DNA of 52,876 bases from the NCBI GenBank assembly GCA_018780805.1, contig JADMJD010000068.1:1-52876 (forward strand). Reading direction: 5' to 3'. Source of the DNA: Rubrivivax sp. (GTDB lineage: Bacteria > Pseudomonadota > Gammaproteobacteria > Burkholderiales > Burkholderiaceae_C). Position 1 is the stretch's first letter. Each line of letters starts with the position of its first letter. The notes below the pieces were generated by a model. It ran no database searches and had not been told where the DNA came from. It saw only the letters and a list, made by a program, of their open reading frames with translations. This document shows positions 8,445 to 20,602 of the stretch, piece by piece. A program made the translations under genes and the position numbers.

Positions 8445-9566
8445 TCAGATCGGCTCGGCGAGCACACGCAGTGACTGTTCGACCAGCTGCGTCTGCTCCT
8501 CGATCGGCGCGCGACGCTGCTCGCGCCGGCCGATCTCCAGCGAGTTCTCCACCACCAGGCGGCAGCGTTCATAGCGGCGTGCCATGAAGGCATCGAGTGC
8601 CGCCTCGACCGATGGCGCGGCCTGCAGCACCTCGGCAAGCACCAGCGCGTCCTCGGCGGCCATGCCGGCACCGGACGCGAGTTGCGGCGTGGTCGGGTGC
8701 GCGGCATCGCCGATCAGCAGTACACGCCCCAGGTGCCAGGGCCTGGGCAGCAGAAAACCTTCAAGCGGCCGCAGCACGACGGTTGTGCCCGGCACGCGCC
8801 GGTCGAGGATGCCCGGCAGCGGCCCGCCGTACCCCTCGAGCAGGCGCGCCAGTTCGCTGGACAGCGCCGGCTCCTCGAGCACCGGCCGGCGCGGCGTGGT
8901 CTCCAGCAGGAACAGGTACATCTGATCGGCCGAGACCGGCGTCAGCCCGACCTTCACCTCGCCACCGAGGAAGAAGTGGCGCCGCTCGATCTCAGGCGGC
9001 CGGTGCGCGGCGATGCGCCAGACGCACTGCCCGGTGTACTGGGGCCGCGGCGCGGCCGGGAACAGCAGTTGGCGTACGCGCGAGAACACGCCGTCGGCAC
9101 CGACCACGAGCTCGTAGCGCGCCCGGCTGCCGTCGGCGAACACGACGTCCACGCCCTCGGCATCGCAGGCGAGGCGATCGACCGTGAGCCCGAGGCGGAC
9201 GTTGACGCCGGCCTCGGTCGTGCGCCGCGACAAGAGCCCATGCAGCAGAGGCCTCATGATGCCGCCGCAGCCGGGCAGGCCGGCCTCGGCCGGCGGTGTC
9301 GGCACGATGCCGAGCCTGCGCCCGCTGCGATCGCACACCTGGATGCCGCCGCCCGTGTAGGCCTGCGCCTGCACGTCGCCGAGGATGCCCAGCGCCTTGA
9401 AGGCGCGCAGCGTCGCGCCGGTGATCGTGATGCCGGCGCCGTACACGCGCCAGCCCGGGTCGAGCTCGACCAGGTCGACCTGCGCGCCAAGGCCTTGCAA
9501 GGTGATGGCCGCCGACATGCCGCCGATGCCACCGCCGACGACCAGGATCCTGTTGAGCTTTGCCAT
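8445..9566 (-). CDS. Class A flavoprotein monooxygenase (salicylate/PHBH-like hydroxylase)
   Basis: 373 residues with all three fingerprints of class A flavin hydroxylases: GGGIGGMSAAITLQGLG at residues 10-26 (FAD), the VGADGVFSRVRQ (DG) motif mid-protein, and GDAAHPTTPQLASGAG (GD) near residue 285. The family uses NAD(P)H and O2 to hydroxylate aromatic or N-heteroaromatic rings, giving dihydroxy substrates for ring-cleaving dioxygenases. It is divergent from a LigA/LigB-type extradiol operon at 9842, so the likely order is ring hydroxylation by this enzyme and then cleavage by LigAB. A 36-codon open frame at 9600-9710 precedes it on the same strand but has no convincing ribosome binding site. 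Confidence 0.88.
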   Translation of the reverse strand: MAKLNRILVVGGGIGGMSAAITLQGLGAQVDLVELDPGWRVYGAGITITGATLRAFKALGILGDVQAQAYTGGGIQVCDRSGRRLGIVPTPPAEAGLPGCGGIMRPLLHGLLSRRTTEAGVNVRLGLTVDRLACDAEGVDVVFADGSRARYELVVGADGVFSRVRQLLFPAAPRPQYTGQCVWRIAAHRPPEIERRHFFLGGEVKVGLTPVSADQMYLFLLETTPRRPVLEEPALSSELARLLEGYGGPLPGILDRRVPGTTVVLRPLEGFLLPRPWHLGRVLLIGDAAHPTTPQLASGAGMAAEDALVLAEVLQAAPSVEAALDAFMARRYERCRLVVENSLEIGRREQRRAPIEEQTQLVEQSLRVLAEPI

Positions 9567-9841
9567 GGTGTTCGTGAAGAAGGGTTCGGTGGGTCCGGGT
9601 CAGGCGGCGCCGGCGCCGTACACGGCACGCGCCTGCTCGGCGCTGGCCACGCACAGCACGACGGGGCCCGGCACAACGGGTGGTGGCGGCCCGGGGTGTT
9701 TAGGTGTCATGCAAGGATTCTCAGCACGCCGTCATCGCGCGGACAGTTCTTCTCGGCACCAAGGCCCGGACAGTCAACTCCGGCGGCACGCCGGCGCCAT
9801 CGGGATTGGTGGCATCCACCTAGGATCGATGCCCATCAAAG

Positions 9842-11002
9842 ATGACCCAGACCATGAACACCGAGACCAACGTCAGCGGACGACCGAAGACACTCGCCGA
9901 GTCGAGGGCCTGGATGCAGGCGCGGCTGGCCTCGCGCACGCACCCGATGAACGCACTGCCGCTGGATGAAGGCGCCGCATGGATTGCCGGCGTGCCAGCG
10001 CTCGACGGCGACGCCTGGGGCCGCTACTGGGGCGCGCTCGGCGACGAGGTCGCCGCGCGCGCTGAAGACGCTGAGCGCGCGGGCCACACCGAGCAGGCGA
10101 TCGCGCTCCACCAGAAGGCCAGTGGCCTGTACTTCATGGGGCGCTTTCCCTGCCCCAACCACCCGGCCAAGCAGCGCTGTGCCGAGGCCGAACGCCAGGC
10201 CTACCTGGCCGGGGCGCGCCTGTGGCCGCTGCCCATCCGGCGCCAGGTGCTGCCGTTTGCCGGGCGTGAAGGTGAAGGCCACGAGCTCGCGTTGCTGGTG
10301 CGCAGGCCCTCGGGCCTGGCGCAGCCACCGGTGGTGCTGATGTGGGGCGGCGTCGACGCCTGCAAGGAACAGATGACGGCGGCCAGCAATGCGCTGCTCG
10401 CCCGCGGCGTGGCCACCGTGGCGATGGACAACGCGGGCACCGGCGAGTCGCCAGTGCGCGGCGTGCCCGATGCCGAACGGGTGTTCCTCACTGCGATGGA
10501 CTGGATCGCCGCGCAGCCCGACTTCGCGGGCGCCCGCATCGGCCTGCTCGGCCGCTCCTTCGGCGGTTACTGGGCGACCAAGCTGGCCCATCAGGTGCCA
10601 GAGCGCATTGCTGGCGCGGTCAACTGGGGCGGCGGTGCGCACCACATGTTCCAGCCCGAATGGGTGGAGGCGTCGCGCCACCCCGACAGCTACCTGATGG
10701 ACCTGGTGGAGACACGAAGCCGCATGCTCGGCGCATGCAACGACGCCGAATACATCGCCGGCTTCAAGCGCCTGTCGCTGCTTGACCAGGGGCTGCTCGA
10801 CCGCCCATGCGCCCCGCTGCTGCTGGTCAATGGCCGGGAGGACAAACAGTGCCCGGTGGCCGACATCGAACTGCTGATCGGCCACGGATCGCCCAAGAGC
10901 GTGCGCCTGTTTCCGGGCGGCCACATGGGGCTGACGCCGCAGACGCTGCCGACCATCGTCGACTGGCTGGCCCGGCAGGTCGGCGCGGGGGGCACACGAT
11001 GA
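9842..11002 (+). CDS. Alpha/beta hydrolase, 2,6-dihydropseudooxynicotine hydrolase / FrsA-like
   Basis: 386 residues (the ATG at 9854 is an equally possible start). The N-terminal ~150 residues are a helical cap region. The C-terminal alpha/beta-hydrolase core contains a GLLGRSFGGYW nucleophile elbow (Ser239), the acidic-residue loop NGREDKQCP, and a late FPGGHMG histidine. The overall architecture and the G-R-S-F-G-G-x-W-A elbow followed by VNWGGG resemble C-C bond hydrolases such as 2,6-dihydropseudooxynicotine hydrolase. First gene of a four-gene operon; its stop overlaps the LigA-like ATG (ATGA). In this context it probably hydrolyses a ring-fission product or a side chain of the substrate. 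The exact reaction is inference. Confidence 0.85.
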   Translation: MTQTMNTETNVSGRPKTLAESRAWMQARLASRTHPMNALPLDEGAAWIAGVPALDGDAWGRYWGALGDEVAARAEDAERAGHTEQAIALHQKASGLYFMGRFPCPNHPAKQRCAEAERQAYLAGARLWPLPIRRQVLPFAGREGEGHELALLVRRPSGLAQPPVVLMWGGVDACKEQMTAASNALLARGVATVAMDNAGTGESPVRGVPDAERVFLTAMDWIAAQPDFAGARIGLLGRSFGGYWATKLAHQVPERIAGAVNWGGGAHHMFQPEWVEASRHPDSYLMDLVETRSRMLGACNDAEYIAGFKRLSLLDQGLLDRPCAPLLLVNGREDKQCPVADIELLIGHGSPKSVRLFPGGHMGLTPQTLPTIVDWLARQVGAGGTR

Positions 11003-11319
11003 CGGCCCGCAACTGGCGGCAGGACATGCCATCGGCCGACGCCTACCGGATGGACAAGCTGCTCTTCGAGGTTCACCACATGGCCAGCCATCTCGAGCGC
11101 TACCGCGCCGACCCCGACGCCTACATGCAGGACATCGCGCTGCCGGCAAGCTTGAAGGCGGCCATCCGCGACAACGACATCGGCGCCATGTACCTGGCCG
11201 GCGTCAACCCGTACCTGCTGCGCGCCCATTGCCTGGGCCTGGGCATACCCGAACAGCATTTCCTGCAGTCGCTGCGCCGCGTGGCGCAGGCGCCGGCCAA
11301 TGGAGCGGCCCATGGCTGA
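10999..11319 (+). CDS. Extradiol dioxygenase small (alpha) subunit, LigA-like
   Basis: 106 residues, the size of the free-standing LigA superfamily subunit. It shows the all-helical LigA fold signature: a PSADAYRMDKLLFEVHH start, FRADPDAYM-like RYRADPDAYM, then LKAAIRDNDIGAMYLAGVNPYLL and a C-terminal PEQHFLQSL helix. In protocatechuate 4,5-dioxygenase this subunit caps the active site of LigB. The ATG at 10999 overlaps the preceding TGA (ATGA) and the stop lies inside the ligB-like gene, so expression of both subunits is coupled. No RBS of its own is evident, consistent with translational coupling. Confidence 0.9.
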   Translation: MTARNWRQDMPSADAYRMDKLLFEVHHMASHLERYRADPDAYMQDIALPASLKAAIRDNDIGAMYLAGVNPYLLRAHCLGLGIPEQHFLQSLRRVAQAPANGAAHG

Positions 11320-12145
11320 GCTGGTCGGGGTCTGGGCCGCCAGCCACACGCCGGTGATGCTGAACTTCCCCGACGCGATCCCCGACACGGATCGCGAGGC
11401 GATCTTCGGCGCCTTCCGCGGCCTGGGCGAGCAGATGCGGCGCGCCGATCCGCAGGCGCTGATCGTCGTGTCCGACGACCACCTGCACAACTTCTTCCTG
11501 AACAACTTTCCCGCCTTCTGCATCGGCGCCGCCGCGGCCTACCCGACGCCGGTGGAGCACTGGCTGAAGGCCGACAAGCGCACGCTGCAGGGCGACGACG
11601 GCCTTGGTGCGCACCTGCTGGCCAGCGCCTTGCAGGGCGGCTTCGATCCCTCGTTCTCGATGGAGCTGACGCTCGACCACGGCGTGCTGACGCCGCTGCA
11701 ACTGGCAGGCCTTGCGGACTCGGTTCGCATCGTGCCGCTGCTGGTCAACTGCGTGCAGCCGCCCTTGCCGACGATGGCGCGTGCGCTGCAATGGGGCCAG
11801 CTCCTGCGGCGCGCCATCGCGTCCTACGCCGGCTGCGAGCGGGTTGCGATCCTGGCCACCGGGGGCATCAGCCACGACATCGCCACGCCGCGCATGGGCC
11901 ATGTCAACGAGGCCTTCGACCGCGAGTTCCTGCGCCTGCTCGCCGCCGGCGACGACGCCGCCCTGGTGCGCCACGCCACCGAGCATGTCAACGAGGCCGG
12001 CAACGGCGCCGAGGAGATCCGCACCTGGCTGGTCGCGCATGGCGCGGCGGGTGGCGTGCGCGGCGAGACCCTCTACTACAAGGCCGTGTCCGCCTGGTAC
12101 ACCGGCATCGGCCTGTGCGCCTGGCGCGTGGGCCGCTCGGCATGA
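11312..12145 (+). CDS. Class III extradiol dioxygenase catalytic (beta) subunit, LigB-like
   Basis: 277 residues. Catalytic landmarks of LigB are in place: His12 in WAASHTPV, the second ligand region SDDHLH (His57/His59), the LDHG motif, GGISHDIATPRMG with the active-site His, and a late acidic ligand near GETLYYKAVSAWYTG. The enzyme opens a catechol-type (or hydroxypyridone-type) ring next to the hydroxyls with Fe(II) and O2. I chose the ATG at 11312 because the family starts at M-A-x-x-V-G-x-x-x-x-S-H; it overlaps the ligA stop by 8 bp. An ATG 12 bases upstream is possible. The substrate is unknown: protocatechuate, gallate-like compounds and pyridine-derived diols are all compatible. Confidence 0.92.
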   Translation: MAELVGVWAASHTPVMLNFPDAIPDTDREAIFGAFRGLGEQMRRADPQALIVVSDDHLHNFFLNNFPAFCIGAAAAYPTPVEHWLKADKRTLQGDDGLGAHLLASALQGGFDPSFSMELTLDHGVLTPLQLAGLADSVRIVPLLVNCVQPPLPTMARALQWGQLLRRAIASYAGCERVAILATGGISHDIATPRMGHVNEAFDREFLRLLAAGDDAALVRHATEHVNEAGNGAEEIRTWLVAHGAAGGVRGETLYYKAVSAWYTGIGLCAWRVGRSA

Positions 12146-12927
12146 GGCCCGGCGGCCTCGCCTGGGAATGTGTCGGGCAAGCCGGTGCGCCGGTCGTGCT
12201 GCTGCATTCGCTGGCCACCCATCGCGACATCTGGCGCCTCCAGCTGCCGGCCTGGTCGGCGGCGTTCAGGCTGGTCTGCATCGACCTGCCGGGCCATGGT
12301 TCGAGCCCGGCGCCCGAGGCACCGCTCACGCTGGACGACCAGGCCGCACTCGTCTGCACCGTGCTCGACCAACTGGGCATCGAGCGCGCCGCGGTGGTCG
12401 GCCTGTCGTGGGGCGGCATGGTGGCGCAGGCCATGGCCTTGAAGGCGCCGTCGCGCGTGGGCTCGCTGGTGCTCGCCCACACCTCGGCGCACACGGCGCC
12501 GGCCTTGCGTGAGATCTGGCAGGCCCGCATCGACGATGCGGCGCAGCGCGGCATCGACGCGCAGGTGGCGCCGACACTGGCGCGCTGGTTCACGCCGGCT
12601 TTCATCGAGGCCAGCCCGATGACGATGGCATGGGTGGCGCGCCAGATCCGCGCCACGTCGCCGGAGGGTTATGCCAGCGCGATCCGGGCGATCCAGGCGC
12701 TGGACCACCTCGAGGGCCTGGCCTCGATCGACGTGCCGACGCTGGTCATCGCCGGTGAGCACGACGCGGCCGTGCCGCCGCAGGCCGCATCGGCCATGGC
12801 CGCGCGAATGCCGCGCGCCGAACTGCAGGTGCTGGGCGGCGCGGGCCACATCGGCAACGTGCAGCAGCCCCTGGCCTTCACCGAGGCGGTCGGGCGTTTC
12901 CTGCGCGGCGTCGGCCACCCCGCCTGA
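12142..12927 (+). CDS. Alpha/beta hydrolase, 3-oxoadipate enol-lactonase / meta-cleavage hydrolase-like
   Basis: 261 residues with a standard alpha/beta-hydrolase core: the oxyanion region VVLLHSLATHRDIW, GHGSS, the nucleophile elbow VGLSWGGM (Ser89), an acid loop AGEHDAAVPP and the catalytic His in GGAGHIGN. Closest family impression is PcaD/MhpC-like. Its ATG overlaps the ligB-like TGA (ATGA), making it the fourth coupled gene of the operon. It likely acts on the product of LigAB cleavage, directly or after tautomerisation. Two hydrolases in one short operon is unusual for the classical protocatechuate 4,5-pathway, which uses a dehydrogenase and a PDC hydrolase (LigC/LigI) instead. Confidence 0.88.
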   Translation: MRPGGLAWECVGQAGAPVVLLHSLATHRDIWRLQLPAWSAAFRLVCIDLPGHGSSPAPEAPLTLDDQAALVCTVLDQLGIERAAVVGLSWGGMVAQAMALKAPSRVGSLVLAHTSAHTAPALREIWQARIDDAAQRGIDAQVAPTLARWFTPAFIEASPMTMAWVARQIRATSPEGYASAIRAIQALDHLEGLASIDVPTLVIAGEHDAAVPPQAASAMAARMPRAELQVLGGAGHIGNVQQPLAFTEAVGRFLRGVGHPA

Positions 12928-12995
12928 GCGCCGGCACGGGCCGGGGACCGCCCGGCCCGGATCGAGTCGGCCAGCACAAAGCGTCTGGCCTGGCG

Positions 12996-13034
12996 AGTGG
13001 ATTCCGTGGACACCAGCATTCCACGGAACCCACT
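12996..13034. promoter_or_regulatory. Long inverted repeat upstream of the araC-like gene
   Basis: Two 15-base arms (12996-13010, AGTGGATTCCGTGGA; 13020-13034, TCCACGGAACCCACT) are complementary with a single mismatch and separated by 9 bases. It sits 69 bp after the hydrolase stop and 52 bp before the AraC-type start. No T-run follows, so an operator or RNA hairpin is more likely than a Rho-independent terminator. Confidence 0.5.
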
Positions 13035-13086
13035 TTGAGCGCCGGCAGACTCTTGGCACATTCGCGGCAGACCCACAGAGGCCGCC

Positions 13087-14067
13087 ATGGAGACTGGCAT
13101 CCCCTCGGCGCCGATGGCGCCGACCGTTCGGCACTTCACGACCGACAGCGCACCGCGCGCGGAGCGCAGTGCGCTGTTCCAGCGCGAGATGCACCGGCTG
13201 TTCGCGATGAACCTGTCCGTGAGCACGTCCGCGCCCAGGCCGCTGTCGGCGCAGATCGTCGCCTACCGCGGGCGCAGCCTGCATGCCGCCGCTCTGCGGC
13301 TGTCGCCGCATTCCACCGCCGCCGTGCCGGCGGCTGCGTCGGGCCACTCGCGGCTGCTGGTCTCGCTGCACAAGGAAGGCACCGCCGTCGTCGCGCAGGG
13401 CGGCCGCGAGAACCGCATCGAACCGGGCGACGTGTTCGTGATCGATCCGGCGCGCCCCTTCTGCATCGAGACCGGTGAGGTGCACTCGCATTCGGTGTAC
13501 CTGCCCACCAGTGCGCTGCGCCGGTTCGTGCCGCAGCTCGACGACGTCACGGCGCTGCCGATCCGTGGCAACGGCGGGCCGGCAGCCGCTTTTCGCGCCA
13601 CGCTCGAAGCCTTGTTCACATCGCTGGAGACGCTGCAGGACCCGGTGGCCGATTGCATCGGCGAGGCGCTGCCGGCGCTGCTGGCTGCGGCATTCGTGTC
13701 GAGCGCAGCGCCGTGTGCCCCGTCGCGCCTGCGCCAGCTGCACCGGCGCCGCATCGTGCGCTACGTGCACGACCACCTCGGCGACCCGCAGCTCGACGCC
13801 CTGGCGGTGGCGCGCGGTGTCTGCCTCTCGCTGCGGCATCTCAACAGGCTGTTTGCCGAAGAAGGCAACTCGCTGATGAAGTGGGTGTGGGCCGAGCGCC
13901 TGGAGCGCTGCGCCAGCGACCTGCGAACCCATGCGCTGATGTCGATGACGATCGCCGAGGTGGCCTACCGCTGGGGCTTCAGCCATGTGTCGCACTTCAG
14001 CCGGGCCTTCAAGCTGAGGTTCGGCATGTCGCCGCGGGCCTGGCGCAGCGGGGCAGCGCTTTCGTGA
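13087..14067 (+). CDS. AraC-family transcriptional regulator
   Basis: 326 residues. The N-terminal ~200 residues form an AraC-binding-like (cupin) sensor of the NitR/FeaR type: HSRLLVSLHKEGTAVVAQGG, IEPGDVFVIDPARPF. The C-terminal ~110 residues carry two helix-turn-helix units: LDALAVARGVCLSLRHLNRLFAEEG and MTIAEVAYRWGFSHVSHFSRAF, ending FGMSPRAWR. This arrangement is typical of regulators of aromatic or nitrile catabolic operons. Located 159 bp downstream of the LigAB operon on the same strand, with a long inverted repeat in the gap, it is the obvious candidate activator of that operon and possibly of the divergent hydroxylase. Confidence 0.9.
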   Translation: METGIPSAPMAPTVRHFTTDSAPRAERSALFQREMHRLFAMNLSVSTSAPRPLSAQIVAYRGRSLHAAALRLSPHSTAAVPAAASGHSRLLVSLHKEGTAVVAQGGRENRIEPGDVFVIDPARPFCIETGEVHSHSVYLPTSALRRFVPQLDDVTALPIRGNGGPAAAFRATLEALFTSLETLQDPVADCIGEALPALLAAAFVSSAAPCAPSRLRQLHRRRIVRYVHDHLGDPQLDALAVARGVCLSLRHLNRLFAEEGNSLMKWVWAERLERCASDLRTHALMSMTIAEVAYRWGFSHVSHFSRAFKLRFGMSPRAWRSGAALS

Positions 14068-14417
14068 CCCGTCGCCGCGAACAGCCAGAACCTGGCTGAC
14101 CACCGCGGCCTCGAAGCAACAGGGCGGCGTCGGCACGCCCGCAGGCGGTCACCAGGTGCCGGCTCGCGCGCACCTGGCTGCACGCGGGGGTCTCTACAAC
14201 GACGGAAACAACTTCGGCGAGCGCGCCGCGCTTCGCCGCCACCGCCCCGTGCACGCTGCAGCGCGGCCCGGCGATGAGCGATCTGACATCATGTGCGGGC
14301 GGCCGGTGGTCGCAGATCCGATTCGGCACAAAGGCCCACGCGCGACGCCACCCCATGCGCATCCGCGCCGGGGTCTGCGAGCCGCCCGGTGGCCACGAAG
14401 CGAGAGGTACACGCCGT
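14068..14417. other. 350-bp intergenic region with two perfect hairpins
   Basis: Between the AraC and hybrid-kinase genes no coding sequence is convincing. A 7-bp stem with a 3-nt loop (14082-14098, CAGCCAG/CTGGCTG) starts 15 bases after the AraC stop and may end that transcript, although no T-run follows. A second perfect 8-bp stem (14152-14159 CCAGGTGC with 14170-14177 GCACCTGG, 10-nt loop) follows. An in-frame extension of the kinase up to an ATG at 14274 exists but would put 48 residues in front of a clean signal peptide. Confidence 0.5.
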
Positions 14418-18950
<4,533 letters not shown>

Positions 18951-19085
18951 GTCGCGCTGCGTGGGCCACGTTCACGAGGCCTTGCCGATGGAGCACAAGC
19001 CGGGTGCGAACTGAGGCGTGGGCCTGGACTGCTGCGGTTCAGCGGCGGTTCGAAAGCTGTCCAAACCACGTCCCGCCCGGCAGAC

Positions 19086-19602
19086 GTGACCGCTGACCCA
19101 ACGGCCACCGTTGCGCCGCAGCAACCGCTGGCGGCCGATGACGACTGGGCGGCGTTCGATTGTGAGCACGCCGCCTCAATCCACGGGTCCCGCCGCGACG
19201 CCTGGCGGCATCGCCGGCAAGGTGGGCCTGTCGACGCCGCAGGTCGAACGAGTTTGGTTGTACAAGGTGCAGCAACTCAAGCGCCCAAACGGGACGCCCA
19301 CTGTCCTGCTGGGCCACTTGACAGCCGGCCTGCGCTGGCCAGGGCAGGGCCTTGCGCGATCACTGATGGTCCATGCGCTCACAGCGGTGGCGCGCCTGTC
19401 CGAGCAAGCCGGCTGCTTCTGTGTGCTGATCCAGCCGTTGGACGACGATGTGCGGGCGCTTTGCGCAGCCTTCGGGGTCGAGGACCTTTCGTTCGATCCT
19501 GCCCGCAGCATGGCGATCCGGATCGCGGACCCAGTTCGCATCGGCTTCGGGGCACGTGACTGCGCTGGCATCTCCTGGCGCACTGGCTCCGATGCGGCGT
19601 GA
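19086..19602 (+). pseudogene. Broken GNAT acetyltransferase (TacT-toxin-like)
   Basis: The N-terminal signature of GNAT toxins appears in one frame from the GTG/ATG region at 19086 (PLAADDDWAAFDCEHAAS). The catalytic part appears in another frame from about 19240 (TVLLGHLTAGLRWPGQGLAR, then AGCFCVLIQPLDDDVRALCAAFGVED). The acetyl-CoA-binding loop, normally R/Q-x-x-G-x-G/A, reads W-P-G-Q-G-L-A-R, and the end (SFDPARSMAIRIAD) matches the usual C-terminus. The central part of the fold is missing as well as out of frame, so I read it as a decayed gene. No antitoxin (DUF1778) gene precedes it. An intact-looking 163-codon frame starts at 19111, but its first 45 residues do not resemble the family. 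Confidence 0.6.
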
Positions 19603-19897
19603 CGAGCCCTTGCGCTGGCGACGGCATCCCAACAGGAAGGTGACTGTTGTTGGTCTCATGAAGTTCCGCGCGGAATGGGGGAACAGCCAGGGGCGCCCTG
19701 CGAGATGCGCCCTCTGCTTCCTCAATGAGCTCAACAGCTCAGGTCGCCGTTTTGTCGCCCGTCAGCCACCCCACCAAACCCCGCGCACCAATGCCCGCAC
19801 CAACACGCGGTCCGGGCGTTTTTGTTTGGCGCGCGGGGTCTTTGTTTGGCCGATGGGTTTGACGGATGGGGCTGACGGGTGGCAGCGGCATCAAAGA
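19603..19897. other. Intergenic region with nested inverted repeats, possible terminator
   Basis: No gene is convincing here. ACCCCGCGC (19778-19786) pairs perfectly with GCGCGGGGT (19831-19839) and encloses a smaller stem GCCCG (19793-19797)/CGGGC (19813-19817) that is followed by five T (19819-19823). This could terminate transcription from the plus strand (acetyltransferase remnant) and the outer stem could serve the convergent response-regulator operon. The 10-mer TTTGTTTGGC occurs twice, 20 bp apart (19821 and 19841). The patch is locally less GC-rich than its neighbours. Confidence 0.4.
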
Positions 19898-20602
19898 TCA
19901 GCGGTCGGCCGCCACTTCCCACGCGTCAGGGTTGAGCCGGAATCCGACGCCGCGCACCGTGGCGATGACGGCTTTGTCGCCCCCGGCGGGCTGCAGCTTG
20001 CAGCGCAACCGGTGCACATACACGTCGAGGACGTTGGTCAAGGGGTCTTCACTGGCACCCCACACGTTGTTCAGGATGCTGGCGCGTGTGAACACCTTGC
20101 CGGGCGCCGACAGCAGCAGTTCCAGCAGCGCCAACTCTTTGGCTGTGAGGTCCAGCCGCTCGTCGTCCAGCGTCACTGCGAGGGTTTCGCGGTCGAAGAC
20201 GAGGCGGCCGATGGTGATGCGCGCCGGCCGCGGCGAAGCGACCAGTCCGCGCCGCGCCAACGCTTCGATGCGGGCCACCAATTCGTCAAAGGCAAAGGGC
20301 TTGGTCAGGTAGTCGTCTGCGCCCATCCGCAGGCCGACCACCTTGTCCTCGGTGCTGTCCAGCGCCGAGAGCATGAGCACCGGCGTGCGGGAGCCGGCAG
20401 CGCGCAGCTGTTGGCAGACATCCAGGCCTGACAGATCGGGCAGCATCACGTCCAGGATCACCACCGCAGGCTCCACGGTCAGCGCTGCGGCCAGGCCGCT
20501 GCGGCCGTCACGGGCCACCACGGGGGTGTGGCCTTCGGCCTGCAGCCCCCGTGCCACGAAGTCGGCGACCCGGGACTCGTCTTCGATGATCAGCAGCTTC
20601 AC
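19898..20602 (-). CDS. OmpR-family response regulator
   Basis: 234 residues. The receiver domain (1-120) shows the acidic pair IIEDE, the phosphoacceptor in VVILDVMLPDLSG (Asp51), the Thr/Ser position in LMLSALD and KPF with the conserved Lys. The C-terminal winged helix (about 130-228) includes LTAKELALLELLL, RASILNNVWG and VRGVGFRL. The start overlaps the stop of the upstream kinase (ATGA), the usual coupled arrangement. With the kinase and the small membrane protein it forms a minus-strand operon divergent from the SulP transporter, so control of that transporter is a reasonable guess. Confidence 0.95.
   Translation of the reverse strand: MKLLIIEDESRVADFVARGLQAEGHTPVVARDGRSGLAAALTVEPAVVILDVMLPDLSGLDVCQQLRAAGSRTPVLMLSALDSTEDKVVGLRMGADDYLTKPFAFDELVARIEALARRGLVASPRPARITIGRLVFDRETLAVTLDDERLDLTAKELALLELLLSAPGKVFTRASILNNVWGASEDPLTNVLDVYVHRLRCKLQPAGGDKAVIATVRGVGFRLNPDAWEVAADR

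Noticed and set aside
9600..9710. 36-codon gene upstream of the hydroxylase
   Set aside because: There is no ribosome binding site and no recognisable feature. It is kept as a low-interest observation and not as a gene.
14274..14417. 48-residue N-terminal extension of the hybrid kinase
   Set aside because: It would bury the signal peptide that starts at 14418 and it has no hydrophobic or family features.
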